A DNA stretch of 64,000 nt. It comes from Pseudomonas entomophila (GTDB lineage Bacteria; Pseudomonadota; Gammaproteobacteria; Pseudomonadales; Pseudomonadaceae). Made by a program: the position numbers and the translations under genes. How positions within the stretch are numbered: the stretch's first letter is position 1; every line of letters begins with the position of its first letter. The notes below the pieces were generated by a model that saw nothing but the letters and a program-made list of their open reading frames with translations, ran no database searches and was not told where the DNA came from. Shown here piece by piece: positions 21,201-31,400 of the stretch. The stretch spans positions 2,310,001 to 2,374,000 of the forward strand of contig NZ_CP063832.1 of NCBI RefSeq assembly GCF_023277925.1. The letters are read 5' to 3'.

Positions 21201-22788
21201 CCTGAACACCCGCAACGCCCTGTCACCACGCAACGGCTTCAAGGTGGAGCGCGCCAACGCCCTGACCCAGCGCGCACTTAGCGAACAGATGGTCAACCTG
21301 ACCCTCAAACGCCTGTGCACGCCTCGCCGCAAGCAGCTTGCCCAATTCCTCAGCAGTTACAAAGGCAGCATGACCCCCTCTGACCTGGCCATCTACAGCC
21401 GACGTCTCGCCGAGCTGTCCCCGTTGATCGACCAGATGGTGGTCAATGCAGACGCCATGAGCGAGATCCACATGGCGCTCAAGAAACTGACCAACCGCGG
21501 CCAGGACAGCATCCAGAAGATGTTTGAAACGCTCAAGCAGACCTGGACCAGCCCAGACGCCCCGTTCACCTGCCGCTACCTGCGCCTGGAAAACCACTTC
21601 AACCAGCTTTTCACTCGCCACCCGATCGACAACAGCAACCCGACCGGCAGTGCCTTCTGGCTAAGCCTGGCCAATGACAATGTGGGACGCGCGATCAGCC
21701 AGCACAGGCAGCTGGCGGCGCTGGACCAACCGAACGCCGAACTGGCCACGCGTCTGCTCAAGGGCATCGACGAATGGCTGAACGATGCCAAACGACAGCT
21801 GGCCAACTTCAAGGAACGCTCCCAGGACGACGACGCCCCCACGTTACTCGAACAAATCGAGAAAGACGTGGCCTACATAAAGGAAAAAGTCCGTGTCGAG
21901 CTGGCCGAATACCCAGACTACCCCCCCTCCATCACCGTTGCGCAACTGCGCAAGCACGTTCCCGGCTTGATCGAAACTGAAGACCACGGGCTGATGCTGG
22001 GCGTCCCTCGCGAAGGCGATGACACCATTGTCGATGTCGCCGGCGCCGATCCGGACAGTCCTCCCGTCGCCTACCGCAGGGAGAACGAAGCCAGTATCGA
22101 GATCGCTCCCACCAATGTACCGACACGCCCCTCCAAGACAGGACTGAAAAGCCTGCTCAAGGACAGTGGCAAACTGATGACCCGCGCACGCACTGAGCTA
22201 GAGCTACTTCAACGCGCCCAATCATCCAGCTATCAGCCCGTCGAGATATATGACTTGCTGATGTCGCAGAAGAAGCGGCTGATGGAGCAGTCGAATGCCA
22301 TCGAACAGCACTTGACCGATGACAACCAGACCGACGAGGCCGCCGCAGACCAGGACGCGGCACGTATCACCAAGGCGCTGAACGACTTGAGCCTGACACT
22401 GGAGAGCCAGGCAGACGAACTACGAACCCAGGCGGCATTGCGGCAGCCCCCCAGGATGGGGGAAGTGCAGTATCTGATCGACAACGACAAAGTCACTGCT
22501 CACAGGCTTGGTGTGCGTAAGTTGCTGGCCAAAGTAAAGGGGCGTGCAGCCGATTATCTTGACGAGTATGTGATCCGCTACCAGCAGCAGCCGCTGTGGT
22601 ACGCCCACTTCCATTACGCGGCGCTCGACACCGACAAGTCCCAGTTCCTCGCTGGCCACCTGAAAACCGCCGCGCAACGCCAACAGGCAGGGAGTACCAC
22701 GATCGACCCGACTACCGGCAAACCGATAGCGATCCACCGTGGGTCCATCTCCAGCGCTGCAGCGGCCAAGTACTTCTTCTCGCTATGA
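18244..22788 (+). CDS. Very large dermonecrotic-toxin-like (DUF6543-type) protein
   Basis: Protein of 1514 aa without signal peptide. Residues about 335-680 resemble the DUF6543 'dermonecrotic toxin' region of Pseudomonas large proteins: LPAWLRDAKVDDQVHYAQMLVDVAQAYHDADG with a following helical array, ending near LPEADRKVYAHGGFLEPH. A hydrophobic segment follows (WLLFNTLLPLAGSTLGKVGWLVQ at about 700-725 and MVNLLLNVALLLLSH near 750), suitable for membrane insertion. The C-terminus is coiled-coil rich and ends with a small conserved-looking domain (RAADYLDEYVIRYQQQPLWYAHFHYAALD). No catalytic motif is recognised. ATG 18244 follows GGAG by 9 nt. It may be a secreted or contact-delivered effector, but the function is inferred from family resemblance only. 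Confidence 0.7.
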   Translation: MNLQQQLLEFSDLDCAVAKRFQGRPMLGDIASSMLSEQWQQRRIGLSHDPLTLHLISRRPGGSGAWIRPLAFALIERFCGRATLNLTQGEDFISSHAVDNPTWAVDIDLHAVELLINECGPLLLERYREELVEFWGNFDSGGQTPWQWYADHLQKQFEKTVACNIQDNRLSALEAANVNQLLSKTARPAPTMVGTSVALLSTDFSSISKIDVDLGSALLIERTSTTGSSTLLYTLVGKLLVFPSRPTMLAIFNRLWPANDTTAPHKVHIVPLAEAPFEAQALELLQQQLRVADVVSRKYHGEAYALPLSQDLDRLTSLVDLCDRKERAQRLTLSQHLPAWLRDAKVDDQVHYAQMLVDVAQAYHDADGEFWLDGVDTAQAFANRQLAQRFATDHPGSALLPEDVRIINHQVTAAAAAGQDALFASGDTQIVEFSFAELAIGNLGLLKPGRVELASKTTAPLPEWMNENYLRTLVTELDIASAYPRMLRGKLLDDVEQQRTRQKLLGDQLRKQLPALAMEQHLRGMGISEVCVKGVAQIFNATVSDGENHWVMRPLGLLKQVDASADHPLNAWIIELATPDASPCLLYRPLHQQPLLQYDDRLALFVALSTPGALQDDILQRLPEADRKVYAHGGFLEPHVFYPLDDTFAVPFGTPPPATLSLEAAVDDIGNAIYLASVQESIQRFQAHASTSAETRWNSWKELGWLLFNTLLPLAGSTLGKVGWLVQMEVALVQAVESVSNRDPEGHRIAMVNLLLNVALLLLSHTSWQLKLEEGQEGPLAREVPDTTSAILIKPAHIVTAPSADAADFNWASPAPTLDAQRRSELEALHADVSVQSLGAPIPSGHLAGLYLAQDECWVHLQGKVYKVVLDESGGEPRIVSNTAEPQLGPWLMRDEAGRWQLDVRLRLRGGTRSGSRIERLREANRQALVDLDQQLDSDLAQGLAQLKLMRADAAKFADSTSDAVLRGHLKSCQDASLFWEAHLERLNTRNALSPRNGFKVERANALTQRALSEQMVNLTLKRLCTPRRKQLAQFLSSYKGSMTPSDLAIYSRRLAELSPLIDQMVVNADAMSEIHMALKKLTNRGQDSIQKMFETLKQTWTSPDAPFTCRYLRLENHFNQLFTRHPIDNSNPTGSAFWLSLANDNVGRAISQHRQLAALDQPNAELATRLLKGIDEWLNDAKRQLANFKERSQDDDAPTLLEQIEKDVAYIKEKVRVELAEYPDYPPSITVAQLRKHVPGLIETEDHGLMLGVPREGDDTIVDVAGADPDSPPVAYRRENEASIEIAPTNVPTRPSKTGLKSLLKDSGKLMTRARTELELLQRAQSSSYQPVEIYDLLMSQKKRLMEQSNAIEQHLTDDNQTDEAAADQDAARITKALNDLSLTLESQADELRTQAALRQPPRMGEVQYLIDNDKVTAHRLGVRKLLAKVKGRAADYLDEYVIRYQQQPLWYAHFHYAALDTDKSQFLAGHLKTAAQRQQAGSTTIDPTTGKPIAIHRGSISSAAAAKYFFSL

Positions 22789-22822
22789 GTCGGCAAGGCC
22801 GCTGCAGCTCAAGGGCCCGCGC

Positions 22823-23596
22823 TCAACGGTCGTTGAACTGCGCTTCGCGCTTCGCGATAAAGGCGGCCATGCCTTCCTTCTGATCCTCAGTGGCGAAGGC
22901 GGCGTGGAACACCCGGCGCTCGAAGCGCACGCCCTCACTCAGGGTGACTTCGAACGCCCGGTTGACGCTCTCCTTGACCATCATGCTCACCGGGATCGAT
23001 TTACCGGCGATGGTCGCGGCCACCTTCAACGCCTCTTCAACCAGCTCGGCTTGCGGCACGATGCGTGCCACCAGGCCGGCGCGCTCGGCTTCCTCGGCGC
23101 CCATCAGGCGACCGGTCAGGCACAGTTCCATAGCCTTGGCCTTGCCTACGGCGCGGGTCAGGCGCTGGGTACCGCCCATGCCCGGCAGCACACCCAGGTT
23201 GATTTCCGGCTGGCCGAACTTGGCATTGTCGGCGGCGAGGATGAAGTCGCACATCATCGCCAGCTCGCAGCCGCCACCCAGGGCGAAGCCCGACACCGCG
23301 GCGATGATCGGCTTGCGCCGGTTGGCGATGCGGTCGGCGTCGCTGAACAGGTCGTCGACGTAGATCTGCGGGTACTTCAGTTCAGCCATTTCCTTGATGT
23401 CGGCACCCGCGGCGAAGGCCTTGGCGGAGCCGGTCAGCACCACACAGCCGATGTTCGGGTCACGCTCGAGCTGGTCCAGGGCCTGGTTGATCTCGCCGAC
23501 GATCTGCGCGTTCAGGGCGTTGAGCGCCTGCGGGCGGTTGAGGGTGATCAGGCCGACCTTGCCGTGGATGTCCAACAGGATGGTTTCGAATGCCAT
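22823..23596 (-). CDS. fadB1x: Enoyl-CoA hydratase
   Basis: Crotonase-family enzyme of 257 aa, hydrating trans-2-enoyl-CoA in beta-oxidation. Oxyanion-hole segments [11 protein letters not shown] and [13 protein letters not shown] and both catalytic glutamate regions ([25 protein letters not shown]) are present. The start at 23596 ([10 protein letters not shown]) gives the standard length; a longer frame is unlikely. Last gene of a five-gene catabolic operon. The gene order matches my recollection of the P. putida KT2440 fadDx-fadB2x-fadAx-acyl-CoA dehydrogenase-fadB1x cluster, hence the symbol. Confidence 0.92.
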   Translation of the reverse strand: MAFETILLDIHGKVGLITLNRPQALNALNAQIVGEINQALDQLERDPNIGCVVLTGSAKAFAAGADIKEMAELKYPQIYVDDLFSDADRIANRRKPIIAAVSGFALGGGCELAMMCDFILAADNAKFGQPEINLGVLPGMGGTQRLTRAVGKAKAMELCLTGRLMGAEEAERAGLVARIVPQAELVEEALKVAATIAGKSIPVSMMVKESVNRAFEVTLSEGVRFERRVFHAAFATEDQKEGMAAFIAKREAQFNDR

Positions 23597-23609
23597 GCAG
23601 ACTGCTCCT

Positions 23610-24737
23610 TCAAAGATTGCGCGCAATGACCATGCGCTGAATGTCGCTGGTGCCTTCGTAGATCTGGCAGACCCGCACATCGCGGTAGATGCGCTCCAGC
23701 GGGAAGTCGCTCAGATAGCCATAACCACCGAGCGTCTGCAAGGCATCCGAACAGACCTTTTCGGCCATTTCCGAGGCGAAAAGCTTGGCCATCGAGGCCT
23801 CGACCAGTGCCGGGCGCCCGGCATCGCGCAGGGCTGCGGCGTGCAGCACCATCTGCCGGGCCACGGCGATCTTCGTTGCCATGTCGGCCAGGCGGAAGGC
23901 CACGGCCTGGTGCTCGATCAGCGGCTTGCCGAAGCTCTGGCGTTCGTTGGCGTAGTCGCGGGCCACCTCAAAGGCGGCGCGGGCCATGCCCACTGCTTGC
24001 GAGGCGATGCCAATGCGCCCGCCTTCGAGGTTGGCCAGGGCGATCTTGTAGCCCTGCCCTTCTTCGCCCAAGCGGTTGGCCACCGGCACCCGCACATTGT
24101 CGAAGACGATCTGGCAGGTGTCGGAGGCGTGCTGGCCGAGCTTGTCCTCGACCCGCGCCACCTGGTAGCCGGGGGCGTCAGTGGGCACGATGAAGGCGCT
24201 GATGCCACGCTTGCCGGCATCAGGGTCGGTGACGGCGAAGACGATCACCACCCCGGCATTCTGCCCGGAGGTGATGAACTGCTTGCTGCCATTGAGCACG
24301 TAGTGGTCACCGTCCAGGCGCGCGCGCGCCTTCAGGCTGCTGGCGTCGGAGCCGGCCTGGGGTTCGGTCAGGGCGAACGCGCCAAGCATCGCCCCCGTGG
24401 CCAGCGGCGTGAGGAACTGCTGCTTCTGTGCCTCGCTGCCGAACTTGAGGATCGGCACGCAGCCCACCGAGTTGTGCACGCTCATGATGGTCGAACAGGC
24501 ACCGTCGCCGGCGGCGATTTCTTCCAGGGCCATGGCATAGGCCACATAACCCGTGTCGCTACCACCGTACTGCTCCGGCACCAGCATGCCGAACAGGCCC
24601 AGCTCGGCCATCTCCTCGATGGCTTCCTTGGGGAAACGGTGTTCCTTGTCCCACTGCTCAGCGAAGGGTTTCAGGCGTTCCTGGGCGAACCCGCGCACAG
24701 CGTCGGCGATCTGTTGTTGCTCGTCAGTTACCAACAT
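23610..24737 (-). CDS. Acyl-CoA dehydrogenase
   Basis: FAD flavoenzyme of 375 aa catalysing alpha,beta-dehydrogenation of acyl-CoA. The family signatures are visible: [31 protein letters not shown] for FAD, and the catalytic base E361 in [18 protein letters not shown]. The gene sits in the order occupied in KT2440 by the characterised inducible phenylacyl-CoA dehydrogenase, so short or aryl-substituted acyl-CoA substrates are plausible. It is spaced 13 bp from fadB1x and 8 bp from fadAx, consistent with an operon. Confidence 0.93.
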   Translation of the reverse strand: MLVTDEQQQIADAVRGFAQERLKPFAEQWDKEHRFPKEAIEEMAELGLFGMLVPEQYGGSDTGYVAYAMALEEIAAGDGACSTIMSVHNSVGCVPILKFGSEAQKQQFLTPLATGAMLGAFALTEPQAGSDASSLKARARLDGDHYVLNGSKQFITSGQNAGVVIVFAVTDPDAGKRGISAFIVPTDAPGYQVARVEDKLGQHASDTCQIVFDNVRVPVANRLGEEGQGYKIALANLEGGRIGIASQAVGMARAAFEVARDYANERQSFGKPLIEHQAVAFRLADMATKIAVARQMVLHAAALRDAGRPALVEASMAKLFASEMAEKVCSDALQTLGGYGYLSDFPLERIYRDVRVCQIYEGTSDIQRMVIARNL

Positions 24738-24745
24738 GGTTCACC

Positions 24746-25939
24746 TCAGTACAGGCACTCGACGGCCATGGCCGTGGCCTCGCCACCGCCGATGCAGATG
24801 GCCGCCACGCCACGACGCAGGTTGTTCTGACGCAGGGCCGACAGCAGGGTCACCAGGATGCGCGCGCCCGAAGCACCGATCGGATGGCCCAGGGCGCAGG
24901 CGCCGCCATGGATGTTGACCTTGTCATGGGGCAGGTCGAGGTGCTTCATGGCCGCCAGGGTGACCACGGCGAACGCCTCGTTGATCTCGAACAGGTCCAC
25001 TTCAGCCAGGTTCCAGCCGGTGCGCTTCATCAGTTTGTCGATGGCACCGATGGGGGCGGTGGGGAACAGCGCCGGGGTGTCGGCGAAAGCCGCATGGCCA
25101 TGGATCACCGCCAGAGGTTTCAGGCCCCGTTTCTCGGCTTCGGAGCGGCGCATCAGCACCAGCGCCGCGGCGCCGTCGGAGATCGAGCTGGAGTTGGCAG
25201 CGGTCACGGTGCCGCCTTCGCGGAAGGCCGGCTTGAGCTGCGGGATCTTGTCCAGGCGCGCCTTGGGCGGCTGTTCGTCATCCTTGATAACGCGCTTTTC
25301 CTTATCCTCGGTGACTTCCACCGGGACGATCTCGGCAGCGAAGCGGCCGTTCTTGATGGCGTCCTGCGCGCGGGTCAGCGAGGCGATGGCGAAGTTGTCC
25401 TGGGCTTCGCGGCTGAAGTCACCCTTCTGCGCGCAGTCCTCGGCGAAGGTGCCCATCAGGCGCCCCTTGTCGTAGGCGTCTTCCAGGCCATCCATGAACA
25501 TGTGGTCGATGATCTTGCCGTGGCCCATGCGGTAGCCACCTCGGGCCTTGTCCAGCAAGTAGGGGGCGTTGGTCATGCTCTCCATGCCACCGGCGACGAT
25601 CACGTCGGCGCTGCCGGCCAGCAATTGGTCATGGGCCAGGATCGCCGCCTGCATGCCCGAGCCGCACATCTTGTTCAGCGTGGTACAGGTGGTGTGCTTG
25701 TCCAGCCCGGCGCCCAAGGCCGCCTGGCGCGCCGGTGCCTGGCCCTGCCCGGCCGGCAGCACGCAGCCGAACAGCACTTCCCCGACGCTGGCGGCATCGA
25801 TGCCGGCGCGCTCGACGGCGGCGCGGATCGCCGCGCTGCCCAGTTGTGGCGCGGTCAGGCTCTTGAGGTCGCCCTGCAGGCCGCCCATGGGCGTGCGCAC
25901 GGCGCTGACGATGACAATAGGATCGTGGTTCAGGCTCAT
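24746..25939 (-). CDS. fadAx: Acetyl-CoA C-acyltransferase (thiolase)
   Basis: Thiolase of 397 aa performing the final cleavage of 3-ketoacyl-CoA. The nucleophile C92 lies in TTLNKMCGSGMQAAI, the catalytic His in GGACALGHPIGASGARI and the second Cys (C382) in AAICIGGGEATAMAVE, so all active-site residues are intact. It lies between the SDR dehydrogenase (12 bp) and the acyl-CoA dehydrogenase (8 bp). Confidence 0.94.
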   Translation of the reverse strand: MSLNHDPIVIVSAVRTPMGGLQGDLKSLTAPQLGSAAIRAAVERAGIDAASVGEVLFGCVLPAGQGQAPARQAALGAGLDKHTTCTTLNKMCGSGMQAAILAHDQLLAGSADVIVAGGMESMTNAPYLLDKARGGYRMGHGKIIDHMFMDGLEDAYDKGRLMGTFAEDCAQKGDFSREAQDNFAIASLTRAQDAIKNGRFAAEIVPVEVTEDKEKRVIKDDEQPPKARLDKIPQLKPAFREGGTVTAANSSSISDGAAALVLMRRSEAEKRGLKPLAVIHGHAAFADTPALFPTAPIGAIDKLMKRTGWNLAEVDLFEINEAFAVVTLAAMKHLDLPHDKVNIHGGACALGHPIGASGARILVTLLSALRQNNLRRGVAAICIGGGEATAMAVECLY

Positions 25940-25951
25940 GTTCGGTTCTCC

Positions 25952-26719
25952 TTACTTGGCAGCCATGCGCAGCGCGCCGTCGAGGCGGATCACTTCGCCG
26001 TTGAGCATGCTGTTCTCGATGATATGGCGGGCCAACGCCGCGTATTCCTGCGGGCGGCCCAGGCGTGGCGGGAATGGCACGCCAGCGGACAGCGAGGCAC
26101 GTACTTCCTCGGTCATGCCGGCCATCATGGGGGTTTCGAAAATGCCGGGGGCGATGGTCATCACCCGAATGCCGAAGCGCGCCAGTTCACGGGCGGCCGG
26201 CAGGGTGAGGCTGGCGATGGCCCCCTTGGAAGCGGCATAGGCCGCCTGGCCGATCTGGCCATCGTAGGCAGCGATGGAGGCGGTATTGATGATCACGCCA
26301 CGCTCGCCGCCCTCGTCCGCCTGGCCTTCGGCCATGGCCGCGGCAGCCAGGCGCAGCAGGTTGAAGCTGCCGATCAGGTTGACGTTGATGACCTTGGCGA
26401 AGCTGCCCAGGGCATGCGGGCCGTTCTTGCCCAGGACTTTCTCGGCACCGACGATGCCTGCGCAGTTGACCAGCCCGTGCAGGCTGCCGAAGGCGCTGAC
26501 AGCGGCATCGACCGCCGCCTTGGCGGCCTGTTCGTCGCTGATGTCGGCCACCGCGAAGCGGGCGTTGGCGCCCAGCTCGGTGGCCTTGGCCTCGACGGCG
26601 GCGGCATTGAGGTCGACCAGCATGACCTTGGCGCCGGCCTCGATGAGCATCTGCGCGGTGGCGGCGCCCAGGCCCGAGGCCGCGCCGCTGACGATGAAGT
26701 GCTTGTGGGGGATTTGCAT
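25952..26719 (-). CDS. fadB2x: 3-hydroxyacyl-CoA dehydrogenase type II (SDR family)
   Basis: NAD-dependent short-chain dehydrogenase of 255 aa. The cofactor motif [11 protein letters not shown]40-region acidic residue (MLVDLN) favouring NAD, NCAG, the catalytic serine in [10 protein letters not shown] and YAASKGA are all present. The sequence resembles the human HSD10-like type II enzymes used for short or branched 3-hydroxyacyl-CoA. Second gene of the fadDx operon, 12 bp after fadDx. Confidence 0.92.
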   Translation of the reverse strand: MQIPHKHFIVSGAASGLGAATAQMLIEAGAKVMLVDLNAAAVEAKATELGANARFAVADISDEQAAKAAVDAAVSAFGSLHGLVNCAGIVGAEKVLGKNGPHALGSFAKVINVNLIGSFNLLRLAAAAMAEGQADEGGERGVIINTASIAAYDGQIGQAAYAASKGAIASLTLPAARELARFGIRVMTIAPGIFETPMMAGMTEEVRASLSAGVPFPPRLGRPQEYAALARHIIENSMLNGEVIRLDGALRMAAK

Positions 26720-26731
26720 ATCGGTCTTCCT

Positions 26732-28378
26732 TCAGGCGCCCGCAGCGGTCGGCTGCATGGCTTGTTGTCGGGCGATTTCCTGGTTGCGCAGGATGAAGCG
26801 TTGCAGCTTGCCGCTCGGGGTCTTGGGCAGCTCGCCGACGAATTCGATTTCACGGGGGTAGGCGTGGGCGTAAAGACGCTGGCGAACGTGCTGACGTAGC
26901 GCATCCTCCAGCTCGGGGCTGCCCTCATGGCCCCGGCCCAGTACCACGAAAGCCTTGATCAGTTCGGTACGTTCCGGGTCGGGCTTGCCGATTACCGCGG
27001 CCTCGACCACCGCCGGGTGCTCGACCAGCGCGCTTTCCACGTCGAACGGGCCGACCCGGTAGCCGGAAGTGGTGATCACATCGTCGCTGCGGCCGACGAA
27101 ACTGATGCTGCCATCCTGGTTGAGCTCGACGGTGTCGCCGGAGAGGTAGTACTTGCCGACGAAGGCCTTGGTCGGCAGCCCGTGGTAACCGGCGAACCAG
27201 CACAGCGGCGACTGCTCGCGGTCCACCGCGAGGATGCCGGGCTGCCCGGCGGGCAGTTCGCTGCCCTGTTCGTCCACCACCACGATGCGGTGGCCGGGGA
27301 TGGCAAAACCGGCCGACCCCAGGTGCACCGGGTGCAACAGCGCATGGTGGTTGCACAGCACCATGCCCAGTTCGGTCTGGCCGTAGTGATCGTGGATGGT
27401 CACGCCCAACTCGTCGGCGAACCAGCGGATCACCTCCGGATTGAGCGGTTCGCCGGCACTGCTGACTACACGCAGCCGTCCTTTGATTGGCGCCGAAAAC
27501 GCCTCGCCCGCCGCGATCAACAGGCGATAGGCCGTCGGTGAACCCGCCAGGTTGGTGATGCCCAACTTGTCGATGACCCGCGCGCAACTCTCGACACTGA
27601 ACGGGCCGTCGTAGAAGGTGGTGGCGTGCCCCAGTGACAGCGGCCCGGTGACCGCGTAGTAGAGGCCATAGGCCCAGCCCGGGTCGGCCAGGTTCCAGAA
27701 GTTGTCCTCCGGGCGCAGGTCGATGGCGTCACGCATGTAGCCCTGGAATGCGACGATGGCGCGCAGCGGCACCTCCAGCGGCTTGGCCGGGCCGGTGGTG
27801 CCCGAAGTGAACATCAGCAGGAAGGGATCGTTGCCGGTACGCATCACTGGCGCGCAATAGCTGGCGGCGGCTTCAAGACAACGCTGGAAATCCAGTTCAC
27901 CTTCGGCGGCGCCCACCGTGATGATGGTTGGGCAATCTTCAACCTCTTCAAGCTTGGGTCGGTTGTTGCGATCAGTGACCACTATCTTGGCTTGGGACCG
28001 CTCAAGGCGGTGCTCGATGGCTTTGGGCCCAAACGCGGTAAACAAGGGTTGGTAGACCGCGCCCAAGCGCCAGGTGGCGAGGATCGTCACCAGCAACTCT
28101 GGCGTGCGCGGCATAAGCCCGGCGACCCGGTCGCCGGCCTCTACCCCTTGGCCCTTGAGCACATTGGCGAAGCGAGCTGCCATGACCTGCAACTGGTCGA
28201 AGGTATAGCGCCCACCGTTGCCGTCACGGTCTTCCCAGATCAGGGCAGGCTGGTCGCTACCGGTGTGCCGGTCGCAGCACTCGACACAGGCATTGAGCGC
28301 CTCGAGATTGCCACGCAGCGCCGCAGCGGCGACCTGGGCATGGTCAAACGCACGAGCGGCCTCGGCGTAATCGCGCAT
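26732..28378 (-). CDS. fadDx: AMP-binding acyl-CoA synthetase
   Basis: Adenylate-forming ligase of 548 aa activating a carboxylic acid to its CoA ester, the entry step for the operon. The P-loop FTSGTTGPAK, the A5 motif HYGQTELGM, the hinge GRSDDVITTSGYRVGPFDVE and the C-terminal catalytic lysine in PKTPSGKLQRFI are intact. The sequence is closer to acetyl/medium-chain-type ACS enzymes than to long-chain FadD. Its start codon lies inside a 12-bp stem (see the separate entry). Confidence 0.92.
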   Translation of the reverse strand: MRDYAEAARAFDHAQVAAAALRGNLEALNACVECCDRHTGSDQPALIWEDRDGNGGRYTFDQLQVMAARFANVLKGQGVEAGDRVAGLMPRTPELLVTILATWRLGAVYQPLFTAFGPKAIEHRLERSQAKIVVTDRNNRPKLEEVEDCPTIITVGAAEGELDFQRCLEAAASYCAPVMRTGNDPFLLMFTSGTTGPAKPLEVPLRAIVAFQGYMRDAIDLRPEDNFWNLADPGWAYGLYYAVTGPLSLGHATTFYDGPFSVESCARVIDKLGITNLAGSPTAYRLLIAAGEAFSAPIKGRLRVVSSAGEPLNPEVIRWFADELGVTIHDHYGQTELGMVLCNHHALLHPVHLGSAGFAIPGHRIVVVDEQGSELPAGQPGILAVDREQSPLCWFAGYHGLPTKAFVGKYYLSGDTVELNQDGSISFVGRSDDVITTSGYRVGPFDVESALVEHPAVVEAAVIGKPDPERTELIKAFVVLGRGHEGSPELEDALRQHVRQRLYAHAYPREIEFVGELPKTPSGKLQRFILRNQEIARQQAMQPTAAGA

Positions 28379-28427
28379 CGTCGGACTCCTGGTTTCTTGT
28401 TGTTGGAGTTAACCTAGTCCGACGATG
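28376..28427 (-). promoter_or_regulatory. 5'-UTR hairpin burying the fadDx start codon
   Basis: A perfect 12-bp inverted repeat, CATCGTCGGACT at 28376-28387 and AGTCCGACGATG at 28416-28427, flanks a 28-nt loop. In the minus-strand transcript the 3' arm ends in the ATG initiating fadDx and follows directly after AGG of the ribosome site. The loop also carries ACTCC, complementary to the GGAGT of the ribosome site. Folding would block initiation, so translational control or a DNA operator is possible. The pairing is read directly; the function is inferred. Confidence 0.55.
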
Positions 28428-28465
28428 TTCGCGCCGCTCACCTCAACCGGCAATGGCCAAAGCTG

Positions 28466-31400
28466 TCAATCAGGCTGAGCGGATTGGCCGGCCGGATAGG
28501 GCGTGACCTCAGCCGCTCGCTCCAATGCCTCACGGGTGAGCCCCGTTGCCAAAGCATGCTCGGCAGCCGCACGTGCCACCATCAAGGTACCCCAGCGCTG
28601 TTTGTACTCCTCGCTGGTGAGACCGGCGGCCGGTCCTTCGCTGGAGGGACCGGCGAATGCTTCATCGAGCTTCGCACCCTGATCGTCGAAGGACTGGGCG
28701 AGTGCCATGAATGCAGCGCCGTGCCGCATTTCGAGGAAGGACCGCCAGAAATCACGCTGGCCGATACTGGATGCCAGGGCATCGATATTCTCGGCGGCAC
28801 GTACTGCGGCCAACGCTGCCTTGGCGCGCGCCTCGGTGATATCTGCCAGGCCTGCGAAACGCAGGTGACGCGGCTGGGAGGGCAGATCCAGGTCTGCGGC
28901 AAGCGCCGACCGATAACCCACGATCACTTCCAGTTCATCGATCTCAGGGTCGTCCGGGCCTCGTTGCGCTTCCCTATCCCGGACGTCTTGCGCCGCGTAT
29001 TCATCCACACGGTCCATGCGAAACAGTTGCCGCCCGAGGTTGAGCAGTTCATTTTCACCCTCGCCTCGCGCCCCTTGGGCGCGAGCCTTGAAGGTCAGCA
29101 CATGAAGTTGCAGTCGGCTGAATCGCTCGGCATGGCTGTCATGGCAGCCACGCACCTCGTCCGCATGGAGGAAGACTTCCTCACGCAACGCTGGCTCCTG
29201 GTCGATGGCCTCGAGCAGGGACCAAAGCTGCCCGCGCAGATACTCCGGGGCTCTGGTGAAATCCGGGGTCTGGGTGAGATTGCCGAACAAACGGAACAGA
29301 CCATCGCTGCCAGGCAGCGCCTCGATGCGTTGCCAAAGTGCTGAATGGGCAGCACGACCATTCTCGTCGTCGATCGCCTGCCATCGCGACAACGCCACTG
29401 CGCCCGAGACTTCACCCTGTTCCAATTCCCTGATTAACCGCGCCTGATGCGCATCGACCCTGTACAGTTGCCCTACGGCTTGCGGCGTCAACGGATTGCT
29501 GACGAGTATCAACCTGCGTCGGAAAGACCACGGCATGCGATGCACCGCCTCAGGGATACTGGTGATCTGGTTACGACTCAAGTCCGCCAGGGACAACAAG
29601 CCACAGCTCTGTATTCCGGCGGGGACCTCCAGCAAACCACAACTGTTGGCCCTGAGCTCCGTCAACTGGGGCAAGTGATCGAACTGCAGGGCGAGCTGTT
29701 GTATCGGGTTGAAGCTCAGGTCAAGGGTTCTCAGGTTTGAAAGATGAGCCAGAATGTGTTGGTCCGCCTCGCTCATGCGAATGTGGTTCGACATCAACAG
29801 CAACGAGCTCAGGTCGCCCAAACCGGTGACGCCTGGCGGCAACGCATCAATACGGTTGTTATTGAGGTTGAGCACGCGCAATGACTCGAAGCAGCGCAAG
29901 AAGTTACCCCGCACTTCGGTCAGGTCCATATTGACCATGACCAGTTCGGTCACATGGCTGAAGTCGACCTCGGCAGGCAGATCCGGCAAGCGGCCAACAC
30001 GCCAGCCGCTGACATCCAACCGCAAGCCGTTTACCTGCCCTTGCCCATCGATACCTGGCTCGCCTTCATAACGCCACAGGGAGCGTAACCTATGGGCGAA
30101 CTGAGCACGGATACCGCGCGTGAGCCGCTGCGGTTCGTCTTGAACCCAATCTTCCAGAGCTTCGTCAAGCTGCTGGTAGTTTTCCTCCTGCTCCAGCAGC
30201 GCCATGAATGGGTTCTCATTTTCGCGGATCAAACGCTGAACGATTCGCTCGACCCCCTCATCGCCGATACTGGGATACAGCGCCCGCACCCGCCCCCCCA
30301 GCGTACGGCTCGAGAGTCGCGACGCTCGCCCACCCAGTGGATAACCGACCCGCCCATCGGGCAAGCGCTTGCCGGGATTGAACCACCGGTGCTCGACCCT
30401 CCAACCGAGGCGGGCTAGCACGTGGCTGCGCTGTGCCGGCAACAAAGCCTGAAGAGCTCCCCGCAATTGCTGTGCCGGGTCGCTGTCGACGAACTTGAGT
30501 GCCGTGCGGTCGGCTTCGCCGAGCAATGCGGCGAGCGCCTGGAAAATCCCACCGGGCTCGGCGACGTCTTCTTCGCGTTCGCGCCCCTGGCTGTCATAGA
30601 GGCGGAACTGCCCATCGCGCGCGAACATCACCACTCGCTGATGACTCGGTCCTTGCGGGTCCATGATCGCAAGCAGACGGCCGCTGTCCGAGCCCTCGCG
30701 CAGCTCCACGTTGACTCTGGAGGGCCAACCGGGCAAGCGCCTCAAAAGGGCCAGGACCAATTCACCGGTTTCGTTCGAGTAGGCAGTGGGCAGGTACAGC
30801 CCCTCCACTGCGCGATTCGCTCTCGCCAATTCAAACAGGGCGCGGGCTTTTTTCCCAATCGAGAGCGGTAACCGCGATTCCGCCAGCGCCTGGGCTCGGA
30901 CTTCCGGCGCGACGTCCCTCAATGCCTCCCTGGCGTAAACCTGTGGCAGAAAGGGAAAGTCCCTTTGCAGCAAGGCCAACAAGCCATCATCAGGCAACAC
31001 TTCGCGGGATAAATGATCCAGCAGTGGCCCCTGCAACTCAGATCGCCGCTCGACCAAATGCGCGACGATGGCAGGCTCGTCCAGCGCCTGCATCTGCGCC
31101 CTCCCCCTGCACCACTCGAGCACTTCGGTATCGCCAAGGCGCGCGCCCGGCAGGCGCAGACGCTCAAAGAGTGCCGAAATTCGCGCATCAGCATCGAAGC
31201 GGCGCAAGGTGTCGCGCAAATTGACCGGTGCCGGCCGGTTCTCCACCAGGATACTGCGCAGTTCCTCCTGGTCCACGCCCGCCACCTTCAAGATCTGCTC
31301 AGCCTGTGGCGCATCGAAAGGAGGCTCATGGGGCCACAGCCGGTTGAGCATTTCGACGCTATCGTCCCATTCCATGGGACGCTCCAGGCGTATGCGCCAG

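Noticed and set aside
24884..26899. Plus-strand open frame of 671 codons
   Set aside because: It is antisense to the thiolase and SDR genes, both of which have intact active-site motifs.
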